Counted from the first letter of the stretch, positions 1 to 10,134 are shown. The stretch: 64,000 nucleotides of DNA from Corynebacterium meridianum (GCF_016342265.1 NZ_JAEIOS010000010.1:124001-188000), one strand, 5' to 3'. The notes: a model not told the origin generated them from the letters alone. Numbers and translations are program-made.

Positions 1-252
1 AGCGAGCCCGAGGTCGACGGGGTACACGCGCTGGCGGTGGACCACATGCTCATCCGGGTCCGGGCGAAGGTCGTCGCAGGCACCCAGTGGGCCACGCGCC
101 GCGAGCTTCTCGGCCGGATCATCACCGACCTGCAGAACCGCGGCATCTCGACGCCGTACCCCAACGGCATCGGCATCAGCGCCGAGCCGTCGGCCACCGA
201 AGGAACCGCGGGCCCGACGGGCCCCGCAGCGAAGGAGAACCGACATGGCTGA
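1..252 (+). CDS. C-terminal end of a mechanosensitive ion channel (MscS-like), partial
   Basis: The gene enters from the left edge, open from base 1, and ends at a TGA at 250-252. About 83 residues are visible. The segment reads like the cytoplasmic C-terminal alpha/beta domain of MscS-family channels (a strand of the type HMLIRVRAKV, then an amphipathic helix with RRELLGRIITDLQNRGI), followed by a polar Ala/Pro/Gly-rich tail. The family opens in the membrane under hypo-osmotic stress. It overlaps the start of the hemoglobin gene by 8 bases, so the two are probably co-transcribed. With no transmembrane part in view the assignment is moderate and rests on this short domain and on context. Confidence 0.55.
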   Translation, partial: SEPEVDGVHALAVDHMLIRVRAKVVAGTQWATRRELLGRIITDLQNRGISTPYPNGIGISAEPSATEGTAGPTGPAAKENRHG

Positions 253-652
253 CACGGCACAGAATCATCCGACCAGCTTCTACGAGGCCGTCGGCGGTGA
301 GGAGACCTTCTCGACGATCGTGCACCGCTTCTACCTGCAGGTGCGCGAGGACGATCTCATCGGCCCGATGTACCCGCACGACGACTGGGAGGGATCCGAG
401 GCACGCCTGAAGTGGTTCCTCGCCCAGTACTGGGGCGGTCCGCAGACCTTCAGCGAGAACCGCGGGCACCCACGGCTGCGGATGCGCCACCACCCCTTCG
501 CGATCGGTGTCGCGGAACGGGACAGGTGGCTGGAGATGATGGCCGCCGCCATCGACACCGTCGACGAGGAAACACTGCCCGCCCCGTACCGCGCGGCCCT
601 GTGGGAGCACATGGTCCGCGTGGCGGACATGCTCATCAACCGGTTCGACTGA
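245..652 (+). CDS. glbO: Truncated hemoglobin, group II (GlbO)
   Basis: A 135-residue heme protein of the 2-on-2 globin group II (TrHbO) class, which binds O2 and NO and is linked to respiration and NO protection in actinobacteria. Family landmarks are visible: FYEAVGG at the N-terminus, a B10 tyrosine in HRFY, the CD-loop PMYPHDDWEG, the region around LRMRHHPFAIG carrying the proximal histidine, and the group-specific G8 tryptophan in RDRWLEMM. Length is typical. The ATG at 245 lies inside the end of the preceding channel gene, with GAAGGAGAA upstream as ribosome binding site. A thioesterase gene faces it from downstream, an arrangement I recall for glbO in corynebacteria. Confidence 0.93.
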   Translation: MADTAQNHPTSFYEAVGGEETFSTIVHRFYLQVREDDLIGPMYPHDDWEGSEARLKWFLAQYWGGPQTFSENRGHPRLRMRHHPFAIGVAERDRWLEMMAAAIDTVDEETLPAPYRAALWEHMVRVADMLINRFD

Positions 653-721
653 GGTTCCGGCCGGGTCCGGTCGGGATCGCGGTGCGGTTCGATCCGCCCC
701 GGACACCACCGCACCGGCCGA

Positions 722-1369
722 TCAGAGCTGGAGCACCGACTGCCGGGTGTTGCGGTAGACGCTGCCGAAGGGGGCGTCTACGCGCACCCAGCTCCCCGTG
801 GTGGAGACCCGCAGGTGGCGGGGAACGGAATCCGGTGCGGCCGCGCCGGGAATGAGACCCAGGGACGTACAGGTGAACACCATCCGCATGGTGATCTCCG
901 CGGCGTCGACGCCCGTCTCGGTGTCCTCCGGGGCGGTCACGGTCAGCACGGTCTGGTCCAGCAGGGACTGGGGCGGGCCGAGCGGACCGGAGAACTGGCG
1001 GGCCAGTGCCTGCCCCTGGTCGGCGAGCTGCCGCACGACCGTCACCGGGAGCGTGTCCAGCAGCTGGAACCCCTCGGCGGGTGGCAGTGCCCCGGGCCAG
1101 GAGATGTCGTGGGCCTGGCCGATCTCCGCACGTCCCTGGATGAGCGCCTCGAGGAGATCGCCGGCGCGGACGACCGCACCGTCCCGGCCGGGTTGCCCCC
1201 CGATCCGGCGGGTCGCGATGACATCGAACGGGGTGGTGACGAACACGTCGACGGTGTCGTCCGCGCGGTGCCGGAACCGGGCGTACGCATCCGGGTCGAT
1301 GCCGGTGGCCCGCGACAGCAGGGCCCGGAGTCCGTCTCCGCCTGACGTGACGATGAGTGTCTCGGTCAC
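722..1369 (-). CDS. Conserved-looking hypothetical protein, 215 aa
   Basis: I do not recognise this protein. The start is taken as the GTG at 1369 because it overlaps the stop of the upstream thioesterase gene in a GTGA arrangement, a sign of translational coupling. Extending the frame further upstream would only read the thioesterase out of frame. The product begins VTETLIVTSGGDGLRALLS, has no signal peptide or membrane segment, contains a phrase VDVFVTTPFDVIATRRIGG that looks like a beta-rich core, and ends with RNTRQSVLQL. Residue composition and the steady GC-rich third positions look like a real gene. It may belong to an actinobacteria-specific family working with the thioesterase, but no function can be given. 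Confidence 0.75.
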   Translation of the reverse strand: MTETLIVTSGGDGLRALLSRATGIDPDAYARFRHRADDTVDVFVTTPFDVIATRRIGGQPGRDGAVVRAGDLLEALIQGRAEIGQAHDISWPGALPPAEGFQLLDTLPVTVVRQLADQGQALARQFSGPLGPPQSLLDQTVLTVTAPEDTETGVDAAEITMRMVFTCTSLGLIPGAAAPDSVPRHLRVSTTGSWVRVDAPFGSVYRNTRQSVLQL

Positions 1370-1851
1370 TCGTGGACCGTCCCCTCTCCCGTCGCGTCCG
1401 CTTCCCCGGGGACGTCGGTGCCGGCGGCCCGGCTGAGCACCTTGAGTTCGTTGGCGGTGATGGCCCGTGGGGTGGAGGTCTTGAGATCGACGGCGATCTG
1501 GACGCATTCGATGACGCAGGCGACGGTACCGTGCCGGTCGATGATCGACTGGCTGGTGGTGAAGGATGTCCGCCCGACGCGGGTCACCCTGGTCTCGACG
1601 ACGACGGTGGAGGTGTCCGGGAGGATCGGGCTCATGTAACTGGCGGCGAGGCGGCGGATGAACACGGCGGGCACGTCGTGGCCGCGACCGATGAACTCCT
1701 CCAACGCGAAGATGTTGCGCGCCTCCTGCGCCAGCTCGATGTAGGCGGCGTTGTTGAGGTGGCCGAAGCGGTCGAAGTCGGACCACCGGACGTGCACCTC
1801 TGCGGTGTGGACGGGGGCGTTGCCGGTGTTGCGGTCGCTGCTGTTGGCCAT
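1366..1851 (-). CDS. Acyl-CoA thioesterase, hotdog fold (4-HBT-like)
   Basis: A 161-residue single-hotdog protein. The motif VRWSDFDRFGHLNNAAYIELAQEAR is the signature of the 4-hydroxybenzoyl-CoA thioesterase/YbgC-type family, where the Asp and the His-Leu-Asn-Asn turn form the active site. Members hydrolyse acyl-CoA thioesters in the cytoplasm. The start at 1851 is preferred over an upstream in-frame codon because GGAAGG lies about 11 bases before it and the family homology begins about 15 residues in. Its stop overlaps the start of the downstream 215-aa hypothetical gene by 4 bases. The specific acyl substrate cannot be read from the sequence. Confidence 0.85.
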   Translation of the reverse strand: MANSSDRNTGNAPVHTAEVHVRWSDFDRFGHLNNAAYIELAQEARNIFALEEFIGRGHDVPAVFIRRLAASYMSPILPDTSTVVVETRVTRVGRTSFTTSQSIIDRHGTVACVIECVQIAVDLKTSTPRAITANELKVLSRAAGTDVPGEADATGEGTVHE

Positions 1852-1993
1852 GTGTTCGGGGATCCTTCCGTGCGGGTGTGTCGCGGACCGGTGGGCTGCT
1901 GGCCCGACTGGCGGCCTCTGCGACACCAATCTATACCTGCCGAGGGATCGGCACGACGATTTCATTTCAACATCAAAAGCATACTGAACGCCT

Positions 1994-2037
1994 CCGGCCC
2001 CGTACGGTCGGGGGTATCTCCGATCGTGCGGGGCCGG
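1994..2037 (-). terminator. Stem-loop after ettA
   Basis: Arms CCGGCCCCGTACG (1994-2006) and CGTGCGGGGCCGG (2025-2037) pair over 13 positions with one G-T wobble and an 18-base loop. It sits just beyond the ettA stop and just upstream of the thioesterase. There is no clean T-run, so it may terminate poorly or be a Rho-independent site of the GC-rich actinobacterial kind. Confidence 0.5.
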
Positions 2038-2079
2038 TAGGAGGTGAACGCCGCCGGGTGGCGTCGCGTCACCGTGGGA

Positions 2080-3750
<1,671 letters not shown>

Positions 3751-3877
3751 GTTTGTCCCTTAGTGCTTTCTACTAGATTGCGGTCCTGCCCCACGAGGTT
3801 ACCCCACGGACCCGGGAGACCCGGAGACACACGGACCCGCACCCCGGGACCGCACCCCGCACCCCGCCCGCCGCCGG

Positions 3878-4447
3878 TCAGAACGGTGGATCCGCCTCTG
3901 CGTCAGCCCCGGTACCGGCACCGACGAGCTGCCCGTCCGACCGCGGGTGGGAATCATCCTGGGGCGACTGTCCCGGTGCCCCGCCCCGGGCCGCCGGACC
4001 GCTCTCCGCGGGTGCCGGGCAGTGCGCTGGGACGCACCCCGATGTCACCCATCCTCCGTTCAACGGTTGTGCGACGATCTCTCCACCGGGAGCCGTCGTG
4101 GTGGTGAGGTAGCGGTTCAGGTCCGGGCCGATGTGGCTCGCCTTCAGGACGATCCGCGACCGGTTGGTGTCCGTTTCCGCATCGGTCCACGTCTCCAGGA
4201 TCACCGTCCCGACGACGAGTACGCTCATCCCCTTGCGGAGGCAGCGCCGCGCGTTCTCGGCCAATCTCCCCCAGCACTGCACCTCGATCCAGAGCGTGTC
4301 GTAGTCGATCCAGGTCCCCTCCTTCTCCCCTGGACGCCGTCGGTTAGCGCAGAGCCGGAACTTGGTGACTCCATTGCTCTCGCTCACACCATGATAGGTG
4401 GGATCTGCCCCGATGTTGCCGGTGAGGGTGAAACTGTGCTGAGCCAT
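3878..4447 (-). CDS. Single-stranded DNA-binding protein, secondary paralogue
   Basis: A 189-residue SSB with an N-terminal OB fold: it starts MAQHSFTLTGNIGADPTY, continues through KFRLCANRR, the WIDYDTLWIEVQCWGRLAEN strand-helix and a basic KGMSVLVVGTVILETW stretch. A low-complexity Pro/Gly/Ala linker follows, then a short acidic tail ending EADPPF, the form used by SSBs to contact partner proteins. The ATG at 4447 is chosen because AAAGGAA lies 7 bases before it and the OB fold begins there. It stands alone rather than between rpsF and rpsR, the usual site of the housekeeping ssb, so I infer a second SSB, perhaps for competence, recombination or stress. Confidence 0.88.
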   Translation of the reverse strand: MAQHSFTLTGNIGADPTYHGVSESNGVTKFRLCANRRRPGEKEGTWIDYDTLWIEVQCWGRLAENARRCLRKGMSVLVVGTVILETWTDAETDTNRSRIVLKASHIGPDLNRYLTTTTAPGGEIVAQPLNGGWVTSGCVPAHCPAPAESGPAARGGAPGQSPQDDSHPRSDGQLVGAGTGADAEADPPF

Positions 4448-4590
4448 GTGGATGGTTCCTTTCGGGAGTGACTGCGGTGTCGCGTACACCACCACAGTCA
4501 CACCACCCCACCGGTGGTGGCGTGCGCACGACCGTCCACTGTGCACAGTGCTCCCCCACGTCCGGTTCCCCACAGGCCGCGGAACTGGGT

Positions 4591-6942
4591 CTAGCGTCCG
4601 TCGCCCGGACCTCCCCGTTTCCCGTCCGTGCTGATGTCCTGCTCGTAGTAGTCGTTGAAGTAGTTCTCCCCGGCGTTCACCTTGGCGAGCATCTCGTTGT
4701 ACGCCGTCATGTCCTCGTCGTCGGTCGCGTCCGCACGCCGGTCGTAGATCCGCATCTCACGGCGGTCGTGCCGCCACCACTCCAGGAGAACCGCGCCGAA
4801 GATGATCATCAGGGGGAACTGCCCCGACGCCCACGCGATACCACCGCCCACGTTCTGGTCCTTCAACAGGTCGATATCCCACGGCAGGCCGAGCGTGGAG
4901 TAGAAGTCGTAGGCGAGAACCGTCTGCATCTGCATCAGCGTCACACCGAAGAACATGTGGAACGGCAGGGAGAAGAACAGCCATGCGCCCTTCCCCATGG
5001 GACTTCGGCGCACCGGAACCGGATCGACGCCGATGAGCTCCCAGTAGTACATGAACCCGGACCACAGGAACACCACGTTCATGGCGAGGTGGCCGGCGTG
5101 CTCGGTCACCGCGACATCGTAGAGCGGCGTGAGGTAGAGGATGTAGAACAGCACCACGAACTGGACCGTGTTCACCGCGGGGTGGGTCAGGAACCGGACG
5201 GCGGGGTTGTCGATGGCGACGAGCAGCCACTCCCGTGGCCCCGGCTCGTCCGGTTCACCGGGCTCAAGCGCCGCCAGGAACAGCGTGAACGGGCCACCGA
5301 GCACCCAGAAAACCGGCACACCCATGGTGAGGATCATGTGTCCGATCATGTGCATCGAGAACGTCGCCGGCATATTCAGCCCGATACCAGAGCACATCGT
5401 GAGCACCAGCATCAGGTTTCCGAGCTGGAACCAGACGGTGCGGACCACCGGCCAGGCCATTCCGCGGCGGTGCAGACGGTGCACCGCCCAGGCGTACGCG
5501 ATCGCGAAGATCACCCCGGCCGAGCCGAACACGATGTCGAAGCGCCACATCGTCCACACGTTCCACAGCGTCGGCTCCTCGAAGAGCTTGTATCCGAGCT
5601 GGATGTCCATGGTGTTCAGGTCCGCGGACCGCGGCGGCGGGGGCGGCGTCCGGCCGAGGGAGACGGCGACCCCGGTGATCGCCGCCATCACGAGGACCTC
5701 CACCACGGCCACGCGGCGGAACAGCGAGTGATCCGAGGGGTCCCGCCTGATCGCGGGGATGGTGGCCCTCCGGTGGAGATAGCCGAACAGGGCGAGAACC
5801 ACGACACCGGCCGTCTTGGTGGTGATGAGCCAGCCGTAGCCCGTGGTGAGCCAGTCCGACCACTGGATCCGGATCGCCGCGTTGATGAGACCGGACACGG
5901 TCATCACCCCGACGGAGAGCAGGGCGATCGCCGAGTAGCGTTCCACGGCGAGGTCCATCCTGGTCCCCCGCCGACGGCCGTGGGCGATCAGTGCCATCAA
6001 TCCGCCCACCCACAGCGTCATGAACACCAGGTGCCACAGGTACGAATTGGTTCCGTAGTCGTGATCGCCACCGGTCGCGGAGTGTCCCTCGAGCCCCAGC
6101 GGGACCACCATGCCGAGCGCACCGAGCAGGAGGAACGGCTGCATCACCCACCGGCTGGACAGAGCCCCGACCACCGCGGTGGACAACGCGATCACGGCCA
6201 CCGCCAGCCAGGCCAGCGACGTCGAGACCTGACTGACCGCGATCACCCAGTTCCCGGGACGAAGCGTCCTGGACAACGGCTCACCCGACACGTCGGAGAG
6301 ATACATCGGGATCAGGAGTAGCGCGATCATCCCGACGCATGCCGCGGCGACGGTTCCGGTGCGCGCGGCGATCGAGCCATCCACACCGAGCCGTGCCGCG
6401 TAGAGATTCTCCCGGGTCACCCGGTCGGCTTCCGACTCGACGGCCATCTCCTCATCGACCTCGGGGACGTCATCGACGATGTTCCGGGCGGCACCGGACT
6501 CATCCCCGGATTCCCGGACGGACTGATCCGACACAAACTCCTCCGCCGCACGAATCTCCCGGATCTCCCCTGTGGCCAGGGGGCGGGTCACCGGTGGGGT
6601 GAGGAAGGAACTGAATAGGAACGAACCGACCGAGAGGCACATGAGCATTACCGCCGCCGCACGAAGCAGCGGCAGACCTGCGGTCGTGGCGGGACCGGGA
6701 TCGGGGATCCCCAGCGCGGCCAGGGATTCGCCGAGGAATCCCCATGAGATAACCGCCCCCACGACTCCTGCGGTCAGGAAGAAAAGAAGATACAGTCCGA
6801 CCGATCCGCGTGCCCGCCCCCGGACTCCATGGGAAGCACGGGAGACTCCGTTGCCCGTGCCCGGAACAACCGGTGCCTCTGCGGCATCGACGGCAGCCTC
6901 GTCGGAAGCTCCGTGGGGGGAACTGTCGGGTTGTGCATCCAT
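4591..6942 (-). CDS. ctiP: CopD-CtaG fusion membrane protein for copper delivery to cytochrome oxidase (CtiP-like)
   Basis: A 783-residue polytopic membrane protein. After a short polar N-terminus come several transmembrane helices and a CopD-like module (roughly residues 290-430, with WHLVFMTLWVGGLMALIAHG and the W-x-x-W-type helices). A CtaG-like caa3 assembly module follows (roughly 480-740, with histidines in MHMIGHMILTMGVPVFWVLGG and LPFHMFFGVTLMQMQ), then a charged cytoplasmic tail. This domain order is that of corynebacterial CtiP, reported to be needed for copper insertion into the aa3 oxidase. The ctaD gene lies in the same window at 59.8-61.5 kb. The membrane prediction is by eye; the fusion itself is clear. 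Confidence 0.88.
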   Translation of the reverse strand: MDAQPDSSPHGASDEAAVDAAEAPVVPGTGNGVSRASHGVRGRARGSVGLYLLFFLTAGVVGAVISWGFLGESLAALGIPDPGPATTAGLPLLRAAAVMLMCLSVGSFLFSSFLTPPVTRPLATGEIREIRAAEEFVSDQSVRESGDESGAARNIVDDVPEVDEEMAVESEADRVTRENLYAARLGVDGSIAARTGTVAAACVGMIALLLIPMYLSDVSGEPLSRTLRPGNWVIAVSQVSTSLAWLAVAVIALSTAVVGALSSRWVMQPFLLLGALGMVVPLGLEGHSATGGDHDYGTNSYLWHLVFMTLWVGGLMALIAHGRRRGTRMDLAVERYSAIALLSVGVMTVSGLINAAIRIQWSDWLTTGYGWLITTKTAGVVVLALFGYLHRRATIPAIRRDPSDHSLFRRVAVVEVLVMAAITGVAVSLGRTPPPPPRSADLNTMDIQLGYKLFEEPTLWNVWTMWRFDIVFGSAGVIFAIAYAWAVHRLHRRGMAWPVVRTVWFQLGNLMLVLTMCSGIGLNMPATFSMHMIGHMILTMGVPVFWVLGGPFTLFLAALEPGEPDEPGPREWLLVAIDNPAVRFLTHPAVNTVQFVVLFYILYLTPLYDVAVTEHAGHLAMNVVFLWSGFMYYWELIGVDPVPVRRSPMGKGAWLFFSLPFHMFFGVTLMQMQTVLAYDFYSTLGLPWDIDLLKDQNVGGGIAWASGQFPLMIIFGAVLLEWWRHDRREMRIYDRRADATDDEDMTAYNEMLAKVNAGENYFNDYYEQDISTDGKRGGPGDGR

Positions 6943-7080
6943 GGTTACAGACTATCGCTGTCCACGACCTCCCCCTAGACGTGCAGGCGACTGCGGGGGG
7001 TTTGGTGCCCCGGCCCTCCGGTGGGGTAGAGTTTCGCAGCGGAAGTCCAGGAACGAACATCACGTTCCAGCGATTTTCCC

Positions 7081-7154
7081 GCCTCCGTAGCTCAGTGGAT
7101 TAGAGCATCCGGCTTCTATCCGGTTGGTCGCGGGTTCGAATCCTGCCGGGGGCA
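7081..7154 (+). tRNA. tRNA-Arg (anticodon TCT)
   Basis: A cloverleaf can be drawn. The acceptor GCCTCCG (7081-7087) pairs with CGGGGGC (7147-7153). The D-arm is AGCTCAGTGGATTAGAGC, the anticodon loop CTTCTAT sits between CCGG and CCGG, and the T-loop is GGGTTCGAATCC. The anticodon TCT reads AGA. CCA is not encoded. A strong hairpin follows within 10 bases. Confidence 0.93.
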
Positions 7155-7162
7155 CTATTTCA

Positions 7163-7206
7163 GAGACAGCCCCGGGAGCGTTGTGCATCGCTCCCGGGGC
7201 TGTCTC
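7163..7206 (+). terminator. Strong stem-loop after tRNA-Arg
   Basis: Perfect 18-base arms (7163-7180 and 7189-7206) around an 8-base loop; the stem begins GAGACAGCCCCGGG. On the plus strand it is followed by TTCGTCG rather than a long T-run. Placed directly behind tRNA-Arg, it is its probable terminator. Confidence 0.75.
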
Positions 7207-7268
7207 TTCGTCGTCTGCGACTCTCCCGTTCGACAATCAGCGGTCCGCTGCCCCCCCCGCACGAGAGA

Positions 7269-7305
7269 AGGGTGCCGTGCCGTGAAGATCACGGCGCGGC
7301 ACCCT
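7269..7305 (-). terminator. Stem-loop downstream of the repeat surface protein gene
   Basis: Arms AGGGTGCCGTGCCGTG (7269-7284) and CACGGCGCGGCACCCT (7290-7305) pair with one mismatch around a 5-base loop. It lies about 75 bases beyond the stop of the leftward surface-protein gene and is its likely terminator, possibly bidirectional with the tRNA-Arg hairpin. Confidence 0.65.
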
Positions 7306-7378
7306 CGACTGTTGATCAGCGTTTCGACCAGATCAATCCTGTCCTCTCAACGGATCGTTTCCGGTCGAACAGTGAAAA

Positions 7379-9049
7379 TCAGCGTGCGGTGAAGATGTTG
7401 ACGCACTTGGCGACGACCCAGGTGACACCCGCGGTCAGGAACTTGAAGAACCCGACCGTACCGACAGCTTCACCGTCGACGTTTCCGGAGTTGTCCTTGT
7501 CGTCCTTGTCACCGTCGGTGTTCACGGAGGAACCGCCCTCTCCCTGAACAGCGCCGTCGGCTTCACCCTTGCCGCTGGAACCGGCGACCTTGTCCTTCAC
7601 GGAACCGGTGTCAACGGAGGAACCGGCCTTGGCACCACCATCGGTGTCACCCTTGCTGCTGGAGCCCACCTTGTCCTTCAGGGAATCGGTGTCGAAGGAG
7701 GATCCGGCCTTGATCTCGCCGTCCTTGCCGTCGTTGCTGCTGGAACCGAACAGGCCCTTGATACGGGCAACCAGGCGGGCGAAGAAGGAGGATTCGCCTT
7801 CTTCCTCGCTGCTGGAACCGAACTTCTCCTTCACAGAGTCGGTGTCCACCGAGGAACCGGCCTTGGCACCACCATCGGCGTCACCCTTGCTGCTGGAGCC
7901 CTTGACCTTGTCGCTGGAACCGGAAACCTTGTCCTTCACGGAACCGGTGTCCACGGAAGAACCGGCCTTGGCACCACCATCGGTGTCACCCTTGCTGCTG
8001 GAGCCGAGCTTGTCCTTCAGCGCCGCGACGCTGGAACCCGCATCCGAAGCATCGTTGCTGCTGCCGGCACTGGAGCCTCCGAGGCTCAGGAGTGCGAGCA
8101 GACCGAGAACGGAGGAACCGACGACCGCCGGGACGATGACATCGGTCCCGCCGTTGCCGGGCTGCGGTACCGGAAGTGACGAACCTGCGGGAGCAACACC
8201 ATTCGCGGAGCTCTGCGCCTGCAGGTCCGGCAGCTTCGGCAGCTCGAAACCACCGTTGCCGTTGCCGTTACCGGAGCTCTGCGCCTGCAGATCCGGCAGC
8301 TTCGGCAGCTCGAAACCACCGTTGCCGTTGCCGTTACCGGAGCTCTGCGCCTGCAGATCCGGCAGCTTCGGCAGCTCGAAACCACCGTGATTCGGAACGT
8401 TCGCGCTACCGGAGTTCAGCAGGGCGAGCAGGCCGAGAGCGCCGAGGACGGTGGAGCCGAGGACGAGTCCTCCGGTGCTTCCGGCGGCAGTTTCGGAAAG
8501 ATCGGTGTCGACGTTCGATCCACCAACCTTGTTCGATGAGGTGGTGCCGCCCTTGTCGCTGGAACCGGAAACCTTGTCCTTCACGGAACCGGAGTTCACC
8601 GAGGAGCCGCCCTCGGTGTTGCCATTGGCATCGCCCTTGTCACTGGAACCCGTGACCTTGTCCTTCACGGAACCGGAGTTCACCGAGGAGCCGGCATTCG
8701 CGCCACCATCGGTGTCATTCTTGCCGCTGGAACCGAGCTTGTTCTTCACCGAATCGGTGTCGAAGGAGGAACCGGCTTTTCCGTTTCCTCCACCGTTCGC
8801 GGGCCCACTGGAACCAGCGGAGCTCAGGAAGTTCGAGACGGCCTCAAGAACGTTGTTGTAGGTGCCTTCAGCGTTTGCCTCCGCACCGAAGGACGACCCG
8901 GAGGAACCGAAGGAGGCCCCACCTCCGTTGCCCGTCGATCCCTCGATCTTGATTCCTGCTCCGGCCTCGGTGGCGTTGGCGGGAGCGATCATCGCCATCG
9001 GCATCGCGGTGGCGGTGAAGAGAACGAGGGCTTTGTTTCTGAAACTCAT
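7379..9049 (-). CDS. Secreted Ser/Gly/Lys/Asp-rich repeat surface protein, 556 aa
   Basis: I know no characterised homologue. Residues 1-26 form a signal peptide (RNKALVLFTATAMPMAM, cleavage after APANA). The rest is low complexity, built from modules of the type AGSSVDTGSVKDKVSGSSDK. These occur in two blocks, roughly residues 92-185 and 340-520. Between the blocks are two hydrophobic stretches (near 194-211 and 303-322), three exact-length 22-residue repeats carrying GGFELPKLPDLQAQSS, and a Pro-rich link. The protein ends with an aromatic/hydrophobic segment (VGFFKFLTAGVTWVVAKCV). There is no LPXTG motif. Serine is almost always encoded in TCC/AGC pairs inside GSS triplets. It is probably exported and cell-envelope associated; an adhesin, stalk or phase-separating matrix protein are all possible. 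Confidence 0.8.
   Translation of the reverse strand: MSFRNKALVLFTATAMPMAMIAPANATEAGAGIKIEGSTGNGGGASFGSSGSSFGAEANAEGTYNNVLEAVSNFLSSAGSSGPANGGGNGKAGSSFDTDSVKNKLGSSGKNDTDGGANAGSSVNSGSVKDKVTGSSDKGDANGNTEGGSSVNSGSVKDKVSGSSDKGGTTSSNKVGGSNVDTDLSETAAGSTGGLVLGSTVLGALGLLALLNSGSANVPNHGGFELPKLPDLQAQSSGNGNGNGGFELPKLPDLQAQSSGNGNGNGGFELPKLPDLQAQSSANGVAPAGSSLPVPQPGNGGTDVIVPAVVGSSVLGLLALLSLGGSSAGSSNDASDAGSSVAALKDKLGSSSKGDTDGGAKAGSSVDTGSVKDKVSGSSDKVKGSSSKGDADGGAKAGSSVDTDSVKEKFGSSSEEEGESSFFARLVARIKGLFGSSSNDGKDGEIKAGSSFDTDSLKDKVGSSSKGDTDGGAKAGSSVDTGSVKDKVAGSSGKGEADGAVQGEGGSSVNTDGDKDDKDNSGNVDGEAVGTVGFFKFLTAGVTWVVAKCVNIFTAR
8189..8386 (-). repeat. Three tandem 66-bp units inside the surface protein gene
   Basis: Three in-frame copies of a 66-bp unit encode 22 residues beginning GGFELPKLPDLQAQSS and, in the first two copies, ending GNGNGN. 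The DNA of adjacent copies is nearly identical (each contains TCCGGCAGCTTCGGCAGCTC), so the number of copies may vary by slippage or recombination without breaking the frame. Confidence 0.9.
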
Positions 9050-9330
9050 GAGAGAATCCTTATCTTATGGATCGAAGTTTGATTGCGGTTCGATAACACC
9101 CTAACCACTACCAAAGTCAGCACACCATCTGAGCCACAGTCCGGGGGTACCCAACGGAGCCGGAACTATTTTTTTAATATTGCAGGTAAAAATATGTTTG
9201 TCGCCCACTTTTCCGAGCATCCAGAGAACACTTCCCGGCATCCTCCGGGCCGGGAGGGCCGTGCCCGGTAGGTACGATTGGCCAAGTCAACCCGTTTCAG
9301 CTTCCGTCGTCCTGACCTTAAGGAGCCCCC

Positions 9331-10131
9331 ATGGCTTTACCCTCCCCGCAAAAAGACTGCCGAGCCCTCGTCACCGGGGCGAGCCAGGGCATCGGAATGG
9401 CGATGGCACGAGATCTCGCACGACTCGGACACAATCTCATTCTCGTGGCGCGACGGGAGGAAGTGCTCCGTACCTTCGCTGACGAACTCGAAAGCACCCA
9501 CGGCGTCACCGTCGAGGTACGCCCCTGTGACCTGGCCGATCCTGCCGCTCGCGAGAAGCTCATCGACGAGATCGCCGGGTCCAGGATCAACATCATCATC
9601 AACTCCGCCGGCATAGCCAGCTTCGGAGCGTTCATGGATCAGGATTGGGAGTACGAGACCAACCAGTTCCAGCTGAACGCAGCCGCCGTCTTCGAGCTGA
9701 CGCGCGCCGTCCTTCCCGGAATGCTCGAACGCGGAAGTGGCGCCATCTGCAACGTGGGCTCCGCCGCGGGCAACATGCCGATACCGAACAACGCCACCTA
9801 CGTATTCACCAAGGCTGGGGTCAACGCCTTCACCGAGGCACTCCACTACGAACTGCGGGGAACGGGCGTCACCTGCACGCTCCTCGCGCCCGGCCCGGTC
9901 CGGGAAGCGGTGATCGACGAGGCCGACAAGTCCATCGTCGACAAGGTGGTTCCCGACTTCCTGTGGACCACCTACGAATCATGCTCCCGGGAGACACTCC
10001 AGGCGATGTCGGGGAATCGGCGTCGCGTCGTCCCCGGACCGCTGGGTAAGGCGATGGACCGGATCAGCTCCATCATGCCGACGGCGATCAGTGCCCCGAT
10101 CATGGGCTCGTTCTACAAGAAGATGGGTTGA
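9331..10131 (+). CDS. cmrA: Mycolate reductase CmrA, SDR family
   Basis: A 266-residue short-chain dehydrogenase/reductase. It has the cofactor motif TGASQGIG near residue 16, NSAGIASFG (NNAG equivalent) near 88, serine in CNVGSAAGNM and the catalytic pair in YVFTK (Y-x-x-x-K). Its C-terminal part (SGNRRRVVPGPLGKAMDRIS) fits Rv2509/NCgl2385, which reduces the beta-keto group of newly made mycolic acid precursors. The identification leans on position: it lies 3 bases upstream of orn, the same pairing as in Mycobacterium and C. glutamicum. AAGGAGCC precedes the ATG. If the organism makes corynomycolates this gene should be expressed constitutively. Confidence 0.85.
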   Translation: MALPSPQKDCRALVTGASQGIGMAMARDLARLGHNLILVARREEVLRTFADELESTHGVTVEVRPCDLADPAAREKLIDEIAGSRINIIINSAGIASFGAFMDQDWEYETNQFQLNAAAVFELTRAVLPGMLERGSGAICNVGSAAGNMPIPNNATYVFTKAGVNAFTEALHYELRGTGVTCTLLAPGPVREAVIDEADKSIVDKVVPDFLWTTYESCSRETLQAMSGNRRRVVPGPLGKAMDRISSIMPTAISAPIMGSFYKKMG

Positions 10132-10134
10132 GCA

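Noticed and set aside
4468..6321. A 617-codon plus-strand frame opposite the ctiP-like gene
   Set aside because: The product is His/Arg/Glu/Pro-rich and random-looking, while the opposite strand encodes a clear polytopic membrane protein.
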